From positions 1-18,841 of the forward strand of contig SKWB01000394.1 of assembly GCA_007129135.1 (NCBI GenBank): DNA of 18,841 nt, read 5' to 3'. The translations under genes were made by a program, and so were the position numbers. Below the pieces are notes generated by a model, which saw only the letters and a list, made by a program, of their open reading frames with translations, made no database searches and had not been told where the DNA came from. Shown here one piece after another: positions 7,236-14,746 of this stretch; position 1 is the first letter of the stretch; the number at the start of each line of letters is the position of its first letter. This stretch comes from Halococcaceae archaeon (GTDB lineage Archaea; Halobacteriota; Halobacteria; Halobacteriales; Halalkalicoccaceae).

Positions 7236-8291
7236 ATGACACTACTCACCATAGACGGCCTGAAGATGTACTACCGGAGCGACGACGGCTACGTCCGCGC
7301 GGCCGACGACATCAACCTCGAACTCGAGCGCGGTCAGACGCTCGGTCTGGTCGGCGAGAGCGGCTCCGGGAAGACCACGATCGCACGGTCGGTCATCCGA
7401 CTGCTCCCCGACAACGCGGAGGTGATCGACGGGTCGATCGACTTCGATGGGACGGAGATCACCGAGCTGAGCGAACGGGCACTCAGAAAGCAGATCCGCT
7501 GGCAGGAGGTCTCGATGATCCCGCAGAACGCGATGAACTCGTTCGATCCGGTCTACACGGTCGGCCAGCAGATCGTCCAGGTGATCAGATACCACGAGGA
7601 CGGCGTCTCGAAGAAGGAGGCCAAAGACCGAGGGCGCAGGCTATTCGGGGAACTCGGGATCGACCCCGATCGCGTCGACGACTACCCACACCAGTTCTCG
7701 GGGGGGATGGCCCAGCGGGCGATGATCGCGCTGGCGCTCTGTCTCGAACCCAAGCTGATCCTCGCCGACGAACCCACGACCGCCCTCGACGTCGTGATTC
7801 AGGACCGGATCCTGGAGACGATCACGGGGATGCAAGAGGAGATCAACAGCGCGATGATCCTGATCACACACGACATCTCCGTCGTCAGCGAGACATCGGA
7901 CCGGATCGCCGTCTGTTACGGTGGACGGATCGTCGAACAGGCCGACGCCGAGACGATCATCACGAACCCGCGACACCCGTACACGCTCGGGCTCCGAAAC
8001 GCGTTCCCGGATATCGGTGACACCGACACCGATCTCGTCTCGATCCCCGGGACGCCGCCCGAACTCGTCGACCCCGGTGAGGGCTGCCGGTTCGCCCCCC
8101 GGTGTCCCTTCGCCGTCGACGAGTGCTGGGACGTGACTCCCCAGCCGGAGGAGTTCGACGACGGCCACATCGTCGAGTGCCACCGCGCCGACGAGGCCGA
8201 CGAACTCAGAGAGCGCGCCGAGCAGAAAGAGACCTGGGAGGAAGTGAGAGAGCGTCCCTCCCAGCCACAGGGGGCCGGTGGTCGCCGATGA
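7236..8291 (+). CDS. dppD: ABC transporter ATP-binding protein, DppD/OppD type
   Basis: The gene encodes a 351-residue cytoplasmic ATPase that powers the importer together with the next gene product. Visible motifs are Walker A GESGSGKTT (residues 40-48), Q-loop near IPQNAMNS (95-102), signature FSGGMAQR (154-161), Walker B LILADEP (174-180) and the H-loop histidine 212 (LITHD). The C-terminal oligopeptide-type extension carries cysteines at 284, 290, 297 and 315 in the order GCRFAPRC, DECW, VECH. In some DppD proteins this cluster holds an iron-sulfur centre, and all four cysteines are present here. Start ATG 7236 lies four bases after the dppC stop, and the stop overlaps the next start by ATGA. 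Confidence 0.96.
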   Translation: MTLLTIDGLKMYYRSDDGYVRAADDINLELERGQTLGLVGESGSGKTTIARSVIRLLPDNAEVIDGSIDFDGTEITELSERALRKQIRWQEVSMIPQNAMNSFDPVYTVGQQIVQVIRYHEDGVSKKEAKDRGRRLFGELGIDPDRVDDYPHQFSGGMAQRAMIALALCLEPKLILADEPTTALDVVIQDRILETITGMQEEINSAMILITHDISVVSETSDRIAVCYGGRIVEQADAETIITNPRHPYTLGLRNAFPDIGDTDTDLVSIPGTPPELVDPGEGCRFAPRCPFAVDECWDVTPQPEEFDDGHIVECHRADEADELRERAEQKETWEEVRERPSQPQGAGGRR

Positions 8292-9610
8292 CGGTCGTCT
8301 CGGACGCCGATATCCACTCACGGCGACAGGGCGACGTGAAACTCGGCCTGGAGGGCGTGGACAAACACTTCACCGTCAACCGGGGGGTCCTCGCTCGGAT
8401 CCTTCGGGGCGAGTCCTCGGAGTACGTCCACGCCGTCGACGACGTCAGCCTGGCGATCAGGGACGGCGAGGCGTTCGGCCTGGCTGGGGAGTCGGGCTGC
8501 GGGAAGACGACGCTCGGGAAGACGGCGATCAAGCTCCACGAGCCGACGAACGGTCGGATCACCTTCGACGGCGAGGACATCACCGATATCACCGGCAGCG
8601 AACTGAAAGCGTTCCGTCGAGAGGCCCAGATCATCCACCAGAACCCCTACGACTCGATCAACCCCAGGTTCACCGTCTACGAGTGGGTCAAAGAGCCCCT
8701 CATCGTCCACGGGATCGGTTCGGAGGAGGAACAGGACGCCCGCGTCCTCAGGACGCTCGAGATGGCCGGGCTCGAGCCGCCGGAACTCTACGCCAAGGAG
8801 TATCCGAGCGAACTCAGCGGGGGAGAACGCCAGCGGGTCGGCATCGCCCGCGCGCTCGTTCTGGAGCCGTCGTTCCTCCTGGCCGACGAGCCAGCGAGCA
8901 TGCTCGACGTCTCCATCCGGGCGAGCATCCTCGAGGTGTTCGATCAGCTGCAGACGGAGCTGGGGCTGACCGCGCTCTACATCAGTCACGACCTCTCCCT
9001 GTTGAAACACGTCTGTGACCGTATCGGGATCATGTACCTCGGTCAGCTCGTCGAGGTCGGCCCGGCGAACGACATCATCGACGACCCGCAACACCCGTAC
9101 ACGCAGGCGCTCGTCTCCTCCGTCCCGCGCGTCGATCCGAAGGCGAAACGGGACAAGATCCGGCTCGTCGGGGAGGTCCCGGACGCGGTCGAAGTGCCCA
9201 GTGGCTGCCGGTTCCATCCCCGGTGTCCGAGTGTCGTTCCACCCGCCGACGTCGAACTGGACCAGGAGGTCTGGCGGTCGGTCGCGACCCTCCGTGACGA
9301 CCTCGCGAAAGACGACCTGGCGCTCTACGACGAGGAAGCGACCGATCCGGCGCGGATCAGGGAGACTTACGACGTCCCGAACGAACTAGCGGATCCCACA
9401 GTCGACTCGCTCGTCGCGGACGCCCTCGCGGAGTACGTCTCCGATGGTGAGGGCGAGTCGATCGCCCGGCTCCAGGAGGCGCTCGAGAGCCCGTGCGAGC
9501 GGGGAGCGATCCCGACCTACCGGATCACGGAGGTCCAGCGCGCGAAGTGCATCCTCCACGACCCTGCGGGGCCGTACGACGTCTCCGCGGTGGAGACCGA
9601 ATCCGACTGA
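8288..9610 (+). CDS. dppF: ABC transporter ATP-binding protein, DppF/OppF type, with extended C-terminus
   Basis: The gene encodes a 440-residue cytoplasmic ATPase, partner of the preceding ATPase. Motifs are Walker A GESGCGKTT (68-76), HQNPYDSINPRF after the Q-loop (117-128), signature LSGGERQR (176-183), Walker B FLLADEP (196-202) and H-loop His 234. The protein is about 100 residues longer than bacterial DppF. The C-terminal cysteine module is split, with C307 and C313 (GCRFHPRC) followed by an acidic segment of about 90 residues before C403 and C421. I believe such long tails occur in other haloarchaeal members. The start ATG 8288 overlaps the dppD stop; the open frame upstream of it lies inside dppD and is ignored. 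This is the last gene of the operon. Confidence 0.95.
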   Translation: MTVVSDADIHSRRQGDVKLGLEGVDKHFTVNRGVLARILRGESSEYVHAVDDVSLAIRDGEAFGLAGESGCGKTTLGKTAIKLHEPTNGRITFDGEDITDITGSELKAFRREAQIIHQNPYDSINPRFTVYEWVKEPLIVHGIGSEEEQDARVLRTLEMAGLEPPELYAKEYPSELSGGERQRVGIARALVLEPSFLLADEPASMLDVSIRASILEVFDQLQTELGLTALYISHDLSLLKHVCDRIGIMYLGQLVEVGPANDIIDDPQHPYTQALVSSVPRVDPKAKRDKIRLVGEVPDAVEVPSGCRFHPRCPSVVPPADVELDQEVWRSVATLRDDLAKDDLALYDEEATDPARIRETYDVPNELADPTVDSLVADALAEYVSDGEGESIARLQEALESPCERGAIPTYRITEVQRAKCILHDPAGPYDVSAVETESD

Positions 9611-9681
9611 TCGGTGGTCGATCGCTCCGAGGTGCAGGGAACCGGTACGCGATCGAAACAACTCTTCGAGAAGCAGACTGT

Positions 9682-9695
9682 AAGAGATCTCTCTT
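9682..9695. promoter_or_regulatory. GAGATCTC palindrome upstream of first deacetylase-like gene
   Basis: AAGAGATCTCTCTT contains the 10-base perfect palindrome AGAGATCTCT. It lies about 100 bases before the ATG at 9791, in the gap after dppF. The same core occurs upstream of the paralogous operon (14608-14615). It is a candidate shared operator. Confidence 0.3.
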
Positions 9696-9790
9696 CACCG
9701 GTTAGCTACCGATCGGCACACGATCTGTCGTGACTGTTCGTGATTCCTCAAACACAGGATAGAAGTACACGCCTCTCGTAGGTGAAAAGT

Positions 9791-11206
9791 ATGAACAGAA
9801 TGCCCTCTCGACGGACGTTCCTGGCAGTGGTTGGTGCAGCTTCGGTCGGCCTCGCCGGCTGTTCGGACGAGAACGGGACGGACGACGAAGCTGGTGACGA
9901 CGACCCGGACGCCGACGATGGAAACGGAGAGAATGGAGACGACGGAAACGGCGAGGAGGAGACGCCCGACGAACCGGAGGACGTCACCGCACCGGGTATC
10001 GAACACGGGACGCTCGTTTCCGACTTCAGTGAGGATCTCGATTCGTGGATCTCGATGACCGGCGAGGACCTCGTCGAAGGCGACTCCGACGAGGCGCTCG
10101 TCGGTGACACGGCCGCACTCGTCCGCGGAGGTGGAGAGCGCGCGGGGGTCTTCCGGTCGTTCCAGGAGTTCGACGCCGAAGACCAGCACGTCTCGTTCGC
10201 GGTCAAACTCGAGGAGCCCATCGGCGGTCGCGTGAACGTCGAGATGCTCGCGCCGTTCCAGAGCGACAGCGTGATCACCCGCCGACGTATCCCGAGCGAC
10301 CTCGACGGCTGGATGCGCATGGACGTCGGCTACACCCAGGACCGCGGCGAACCAGACTTCGGTGACATCCAGGAGATGCGGATCTGGGTCGACGCCGCGG
10401 CCGAAGACGGGGAGGTCGACGACGACGAGGAGGCCGCGGACGAACTCGACGAGGACGAGATCGAAGAGGAGATCGACGAGGACGACGAGGAGGTCGAGGA
10501 GGAGGACATCGAGGACGAGACGGTCCGGTTCATGCTCGACGACCTGCGGAGCACCCCCGCGGCCGACAACGGCCAGGTGATCATGACCTTCGACGGCGGC
10601 TTCGAGTCGCACTACTCGACGCTGTTCGACCTCATGGAGGATCGTGACCTCCAGGGCGTCATCGGGATCGTTCCGCCCACCGTGAACGTCGGGGGCCGGC
10701 TCTCGATCGACCAGATGCGCGAGATGCGCGATGCGGGCTGGGATATGGCCTCGTTCCCGCTTCGAAGCGACGCGCTGCCGGAGATGGACTCCGGGGAGAA
10801 AGAGCAGGTGATCGAGGGCGATCAGTCCTACCTCGAGGGTCGCGGGTTCGAAGACGGTGCGCGAACGTTCCTCGCACCCTACCACCGCGTCGACGCCGAG
10901 TCGCTCGAGATCGTCCGCGAGGTCCACGACTGTTCGATGACCTTCGGTGGGACGCCCAACGCCGCACCGCCCGCGGACCCGCACATGCTCTCGCGGATCA
11001 ACGCGACCGACATGAACGCGGTCGAGCAGTTCACCGAACTCGCAGAACGCCACAACCAGCTGCTCGTGCTCAGGCTCACCGAGGTCGGTGACGACGGGGA
11101 TCTCGAAGAGGACGAGTTCGAGGACCTACTGGACTACCTCGAGGACTCCGAGCTCGATATGGTGACCGCGAGCGAGATGCTCGATCAGCGAAACGAGCTG
11201 TTCTGA
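9791..11206 (+). CDS. Tat lipoprotein with degenerate polysaccharide-deacetylase (NodB) fold
   Basis: The gene encodes a 471-residue exported lipoprotein. MNRMPSRRTFLAVVG is a Tat signal ending in LAGC (Cys 24), followed by an acidic tether to residue 66. Residues about 67-250 form a beta-rich domain beginning DVTAPGIEHGTLVSDFS that resembles a carbohydrate-binding-like module. A 40-residue run of almost only Asp and Glu (about 203-243) interrupts its end. Residues 261-471 are NodB-like with VIMTFDGGFESHY at 263-275. The family's second Asp (TFDDG), which binds metal, is Gly here. The usual HxxxH region is replaced by ASFPLRSD (320-327), so metal-dependent deacetylation is unlikely. The ATG at 9791 is preferred over the GTG at 9782 because GGTGA just before it is a good ribosome-binding site. 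A paralogue lies at 12896-14167. Confidence 0.85.
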   Translation: MNRMPSRRTFLAVVGAASVGLAGCSDENGTDDEAGDDDPDADDGNGENGDDGNGEEETPDEPEDVTAPGIEHGTLVSDFSEDLDSWISMTGEDLVEGDSDEALVGDTAALVRGGGERAGVFRSFQEFDAEDQHVSFAVKLEEPIGGRVNVEMLAPFQSDSVITRRRIPSDLDGWMRMDVGYTQDRGEPDFGDIQEMRIWVDAAAEDGEVDDDEEAADELDEDEIEEEIDEDDEEVEEEDIEDETVRFMLDDLRSTPAADNGQVIMTFDGGFESHYSTLFDLMEDRDLQGVIGIVPPTVNVGGRLSIDQMREMRDAGWDMASFPLRSDALPEMDSGEKEQVIEGDQSYLEGRGFEDGARTFLAPYHRVDAESLEIVREVHDCSMTFGGTPNAAPPADPHMLSRINATDMNAVEQFTELAERHNQLLVLRLTEVGDDGDLEEDEFEDLLDYLEDSELDMVTASEMLDQRNELF

Positions 11207-11331
11207 GCGGGGTCGACGCTCCGGCTCTGGTTCACTGCGATCCCTCTCCTGGCTCTTCGCTCCGTGTACGACGTATCCGTATGAGCGCAGAGTCCGGGAG
11301 TCGATTCCGCTCCGGTATCGCACCCTGACGG

Positions 11332-11350
11332 CCCAACTCCATCGGTTGGG
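11332..11350. other. Stem-loop between the lipoprotein and the regulator
   Basis: CCCAAC and GTTGGG form a 6-bp stem around a 7-base loop in the 268-base gap. It is 126 bases after the lipoprotein stop. No T-run follows, and the role is unknown. The rest of the gap shows nothing recognisable. Confidence 0.25.
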
Positions 11351-11474
11351 GAGAGACGGTCGGCTCTCACCGGCGTCGCTGCGTGATGGGATCCCCTGGG
11401 GGCGAGCGGACGGCAGCCGTTCGGATCACCGCGTCAGTCGATGGGTTCACTAATCCGCAGGAAAGACGAACGCT

Positions 11475-12434
11475 ATGAGCAGTGACGAGAACTCGACTGA
11501 CGCCGGTCTCTCATCGGAGGAGGGAGGGCCGTCACCGACGGAGGCGTTCTCGTTGCTGGCGAACGAGACACGGATGGCGATCCTCCGCGCGCTGTGGGAG
11601 AACCACGGCGCCCAGTCGTTTTCCGAACTCGCGGAGAACGCGGGGGTCTCCGATACGGGGAACTTCAACTATCACCTGGGACAGCTCTCGGGGCTGTTCG
11701 TGATGCAGCGAGAGACCGGCTACGACCTCACCCGAGCGGGACGGCGAGCGCTCACCGCCGTCCTCGCCGAGGACCTCACCGCCTTGCCCCGGGTGGAGCG
11801 GACGACCGTCGATAGGCCCTGTCCGTACTGTGACGCGAAAGTAGAGCTCGTCGCGGTGGACGACGACCTCCGGGTCTGCTGTACGAACTGTGACGGTGTC
11901 TTCGGTGGGACCACCACGTCGGTCCGAACGAAGACCCCGCATCCCGAGTCGACGATCACGATCGTCCCGTTACCGACGGCCGGCCTCCGCGACCGATCGC
12001 CCGAGGAGATCCTCGATGCCGGGGTTTCGTGGTCGATCCAGCGTGCGCTCTCGTTCGCGAAGGGGATCTGTCCGGAGTGCTCGGGAATCGTGAGCACGGA
12101 CGTGGAGGTCTGCCCGGCTCACGAGGAGGGGATCTGTGGAAGGTGCGAGCGACGGATCGCCGGACGCGTCGATTTCCACTGCCACACCTGCCAGAACGGA
12201 ATGGTGACGAACCTCACGATAATCGCGCTGCTCGATCCGACGGTGCTCGGGTTCTTCCACCGCCACGGCTACGACCTCCTGCAGCCGTCGTTCGAGGACG
12301 GCGGTGCGCTCATCTCCTGCTCCGAAACGGTCCACTCGGTGGATCCGCTACGGTACGAGGCGACGTGGTCGTTCGACGGCGAGGAGCTCACGATCCGTAT
12401 CGACGACGCGCTGGACGTCTCGGTCGTGAAATGA
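11475..12434 (+). CDS. Winged-helix (ArsR-like) transcriptional regulator with zinc-ribbon domains
   Basis: The gene encodes a 319-residue cytoplasmic DNA-binding protein. Residues 20-95 form a winged helix of the ArsR-like haloarchaeal type: AFSLLANETRMAILRALWE, then SFSELAENAGVSDTGNFNYH as recognition region, then TRAGRRAL. Behind it are CxxC pairs: C116/C119 with C136/C139, C199/C202 with C213, C221/C224 and C236/C239, in the pattern of two or three zinc ribbons. The C-terminal part (245-319) is a small alpha-beta domain ending TIRIDDALDVSVVK, perhaps for ligand sensing or dimerisation. It stands alone between two paralogous lipoprotein genes and is the likely regulator of one or both. The ligand is unknown. 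The start ATG 11475 gives a typical acidic N-terminus. Confidence 0.9.
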   Translation: MSSDENSTDAGLSSEEGGPSPTEAFSLLANETRMAILRALWENHGAQSFSELAENAGVSDTGNFNYHLGQLSGLFVMQRETGYDLTRAGRRALTAVLAEDLTALPRVERTTVDRPCPYCDAKVELVAVDDDLRVCCTNCDGVFGGTTTSVRTKTPHPESTITIVPLPTAGLRDRSPEEILDAGVSWSIQRALSFAKGICPECSGIVSTDVEVCPAHEEGICGRCERRIAGRVDFHCHTCQNGMVTNLTIIALLDPTVLGFFHRHGYDLLQPSFEDGGALISCSETVHSVDPLRYEATWSFDGEELTIRIDDALDVSVVK

Positions 12435-12627
12435 ACCCCCACCTCGGCGCTCTGCTCTCGTCCCGGTCACTCGGATGGCCCGAACGCCCGGTGAGACAGG
12501 TCAACCGTTCACCGGGCGTCCAAGGGTGGGGATGGGTGGGAGCGATCCTGCTCGTGGTCCATTCACGGATGGTGCCTGTCGATGGTGATCGAGCGGAATC
12601 GTCGTTCCACCCGAGTGGTGGTCGATC

Positions 12628-12690
12628 TATACTAGTATAAGTAACCGGACGTTACCCACCGTGAAACGGTGGTATGGCGTAGTTATACCG
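12628..12690. repeat. Cluster of four adjacent short inverted repeats
   Basis: In order: the 12-base palindrome TATACTAGTATA (12628-12639); GTAAC-CGGAC-GTTAC (12641-12655); CCACCGT-GAA-ACGGTGG (12656-12672), a perfect 7-bp hairpin; and GGTAT with ATACC (12671-12675 and 12685-12689). They abut each other with almost no spacing. The first contains CTAG, a tetramer generally under-represented in haloarchaeal genomes. Confidence 0.6.
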
Positions 12691-12739
12691 GTCGAATAGA
12701 TCCGAAACGGATCGTTTTGTGGGGCGTTTCGCCTCGAGC

Positions 12740-12779
12740 GAGACGACCGTGAGGTCGGTTCGACCGACCTCGTCGTCTC
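12740..12779. repeat. Large 40-base hairpin
   Basis: The outer arms GAGACGAC and GTCGTCTC (8 bp) enclose a three-base bulge CGT and inner arms GAGGTCGGT and ACCGACCTC (9 bp) around the loop TCG. All 17 pairs are Watson-Crick. No T-run follows on either strand. It is the strongest single secondary structure noticed in the window and lies 117 bases downstream of the minus-strand lipoprotein stop. It may be a 3' processing or termination structure, or part of an RNA. Confidence 0.6.
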
Positions 12780-12895
12780 CGGGTTCGAACTCCGTCGGCT
12801 GGTCCGGTCCGAGATCTCTCCAAGAGGTGGGTCGGTCGAGATGGCGACGGACTCCGTATCGTCGGAAGGGACGTCGAACTCGCGAGATCCGATCG

Positions 12896-14167
12896 CTACA
12901 GGGAGGAGTGCTGATCCACCGTCTCGAGGAGGTCACTGGCGGTCAGCACCTCGATCTCGCGTGCATCGAGGAAGGCGACGAGTTCACGGAGATACGCGGT
13001 CGAGGAGGTGTCCTCGGCGTCGGTGGTGAGGGTCCCGAACCGGAGGACGAGCAACTGGCCGTACGCTGTCGCCAGTTCCACGAGTCGCGGGACCACGGCC
13101 GAATCGGTGCCGTCGGCCATCGAGAGGGTGTGAAGATCCGATGGCGGAAACGCGTTCGGAGCACCGCCGGAGAGAAACCCCGTCTCGTGGGTGTTCCGAA
13201 CCGCCTCGAGCGTCGAGGCGTCGATCCTGTTTCCAGGCGCGAGGAAGTGTCGAGCGCCACCTTCGAATCCGAGGTCCGCGAGCCTCCGTGAGTCCGCTTC
13301 GATCACCGTTCGCTGGTCGTCCGCTGAGAGCTCTGGAAGTGGATCGCTTCGCAGGGGATACGATGCGACGTCCCATCCGCGTTCTCCGAACGTCTCGAGA
13401 TAGTCGAGCGGGAGGCCACCCGGCTCGTCGATCAGCGAGGGCCTGACCCCGAGCACCCCGGAACTGTCGCTCTCCTCGGTGATCTCGAGTATCTCGTCGT
13501 AGGCGGACCCGGGTCCGCCATCGAACACGAGGACGACGCCCCCGCTCCCGTGGCTCTGCGTCGCCCGCAGGTCGTCGAGCGTGAACCCGATCCGCTCGTC
13601 GCTCGCGCGCTCGGCCCAGATCCGTATCCCCTCGACGCTCGTGTGGTCGGGCTCTCCCTCTCGATCGGTGTAGCCGACGTCGAGGCGAAGCCAGTCGTCC
13701 AGCTCCGGCGGAACACGCCGGCTGCTGATCAGGCTGTGATCCGCATCGGGTGCCTGACACTCGACGGTGACGGTCACGTCGGCCGGTTCGTCGAGGGCCA
13801 GCGCGACCGAGAGCTGTCGGTCGTCGAGGTCGAGTGGCTCGTCGAACGCACGGTAGACGCCCGCACGCCGACCGTTCTCGTTCCCCACCCAGAGCGCCCG
13901 ATCCCCGACCAGCGTCCGATCCTCGGTCACCGAATGGGTGCCCTCGATCGCGGTCCAGACGCTCGGTTCCGCGAAGTCGTCGAGGAGGTCGCCGTGAGTG
14001 AGTCCCGGAGCGGTCACGTCGCCCTCGGAGACCGTCTCCGGACGGTACTCAGCGCCCGGCCCACGGAGCGCTTCCTCCCAAGGCATCTCACCGGTACAGC
14101 CGGTGACCCCGACGAACGAACCCCCGAGTGCTGCGAGCACTGCCCGTCTAGGGACTCTCGTGTTCAT
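12896..14167 (-). CDS. Tat-like lipoprotein with degenerate polysaccharide-deacetylase (NodB) fold, paralogue
   Basis: The gene encodes a 423-residue exported lipoprotein, paralogous to the product of 9791-11206. MNTRVPRRAVLAALGG is a Tat-like signal with a C at 24 (VTGC). The N-terminal module starts DVTAPGLTHGDLLDDF at 50-65, and the NodB-like part runs from about 209. It has VVLVFDGGPGSAYDE (211-225) where active enzymes have TFDDG, and VASYPLRSDPLPEL (267-280) in place of the metal-binding histidines. Both replacements are shared with the paralogue, so they are conserved features of the pair. It lacks the paralogue's acidic insert. The ATG at 14167 is chosen because it begins the signal peptide and lies two bases after the stop of the upstream membrane-protein gene. 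The frame is open further upstream but there overlaps that gene. The function is unknown; binding of a surface glycan is a guess. Confidence 0.85.
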   Translation of the reverse strand: MNTRVPRRAVLAALGGSFVGVTGCTGEMPWEEALRGPGAEYRPETVSEGDVTAPGLTHGDLLDDFAEPSVWTAIEGTHSVTEDRTLVGDRALWVGNENGRRAGVYRAFDEPLDLDDRQLSVALALDEPADVTVTVECQAPDADHSLISSRRVPPELDDWLRLDVGYTDREGEPDHTSVEGIRIWAERASDERIGFTLDDLRATQSHGSGGVVLVFDGGPGSAYDEILEITEESDSSGVLGVRPSLIDEPGGLPLDYLETFGERGWDVASYPLRSDPLPELSADDQRTVIEADSRRLADLGFEGGARHFLAPGNRIDASTLEAVRNTHETGFLSGGAPNAFPPSDLHTLSMADGTDSAVVPRLVELATAYGQLLVLRFGTLTTDAEDTSSTAYLRELVAFLDAREIEVLTASDLLETVDQHSSL

Positions 14168-14169
14168 CC

Positions 14170-14541
14170 TCACAGCCGGGTTCGCTCCGAGCGACGCTCC
14201 GGGTTTCGTCTCCCCGTTCGCAGGCGTTCGAGTGCGATTCGACCGGCCCAGACGAGGAGGACCGACAGGAGGTAAAAGTAGAGGAGCAACAGCACCGTCG
14301 CGACGCTCTGACCGCCACCCACCCACGAGTAGACGGTCCACCACGGGATCCCGAGGTTCAACACCGGCGCGGTGAACGCGACGATCAGCGCGTTCCGACC
14401 GAGGTTCAGGACGACGAGGTTGCTGAGGACGAACCAGCAGAGCAGAAAGAGCGTCGTCTTGAGGGCCGTCCCACTCGAAAGGAGCCTCCACCAGGGCTGG
14501 GGCTCCGAATCTCGCGCCGAGAGTGACGGTCGTTCGGTCAT
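14170..14541 (-). CDS. Small membrane protein, unknown function
   Basis: The gene encodes a 123-residue protein with three hydrophobic stretches: about 28-45 (LKTTLFLLCWFVLSNLVVL), 49-66 (RNALIVAFTAPVLNLGI) and 79-99 (SVATVLLLLYFYLLSVLLVW). A strongly basic tail rich in Arg (101-122) follows, presumably on the cytoplasmic side. I do not recognise the family. Its stop is two bases before the ATG of the lipoprotein gene, and the sequence GTGAGG before that ATG can serve as ribosome-binding site, so the two form an operon. It may anchor, export or partner the lipoprotein. Codon use and hydrophobic pattern support a real gene over the competing open frame on the same strand. Confidence 0.75.
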   Translation of the reverse strand: MTERPSLSARDSEPQPWWRLLSSGTALKTTLFLLCWFVLSNLVVLNLGRNALIVAFTAPVLNLGIPWWTVYSWVGGGQSVATVLLLLYFYLLSVLLVWAGRIALERLRTGRRNPERRSERTRL

Positions 14542-14591
14542 CGGTTCTCTCGGTCAATACAGGTCCCCGAAACGTGAATCTACGGAACGCA

Positions 14592-14637
14592 CTGGCGTGG
14601 TCTTACAGAGATCTCTGAGACCGATCACCGTCGCCAG
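14592..14637. promoter_or_regulatory. Nested inverted repeat upstream of the membrane protein/lipoprotein operon
   Basis: The centre CAGAGATCTCTG (14606-14617) is a perfect 12-base palindrome. It is flanked by GGTCT (14599-14603) and AGACC (14618-14622), and further out by CTGGCG (14592-14597) and CGCCAG (14632-14637). It lies 51-96 bases before the operon's ATG, a good place for an operator. The core equals that upstream of the paralogue at 9684. Another GAGATCTC is at 14721-14728. Confidence 0.4.
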
Positions 14638-14746
14638 CCGGAGCTCCCGATGGTCGATACACCGGTCCCGTCTCCCGATCCAGGTTTGGGAGATCTATGA
14701 ACTCCGACGGCGATCCCTGTGAGATCTCGGTTTCGAGGGGTCCGCT

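Larger units (their letters stand above)
12435..12895. other. Non-coding region rich in inverted repeats
   Basis: No convincing intact gene lies in these 460 bases. Positions 12628-12779 form an almost unbroken string of inverted repeats, listed separately. On the minus strand, 12652-12815 in one frame reads like a haloarchaeal acidic protein (LGPDQPTEFEPGDDE, TVVSLEAKRPTKR, FDRYNYAIPPFHGG, stop). The protein-like reading upstream (SREFDVPSDDTESVAIS) is in another frame, and neither has a good start. It could be a frameshifted gene remnant. Confidence 0.5.

Noticed and set aside
8102..8287. Upstream extension of the second ATPase
   Set aside because: It lies inside the preceding ATPase gene in another frame, is Arg-rich, and the ATGA overlap start at 8288 is typical for this operon.
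12779..12800. T-arm-like sequence CGGGTTCGAACTCCG
   Set aside because: No matching acceptor, D or anticodon stems can be found around it.
14168..14557. 130-residue N-terminal extension of the second lipoprotein
   Set aside because: It would place the Tat-like signal inside the protein, reads as Arg/Pro-rich nonsense and overlaps the small membrane-protein gene, which has real hydrophobic helices.
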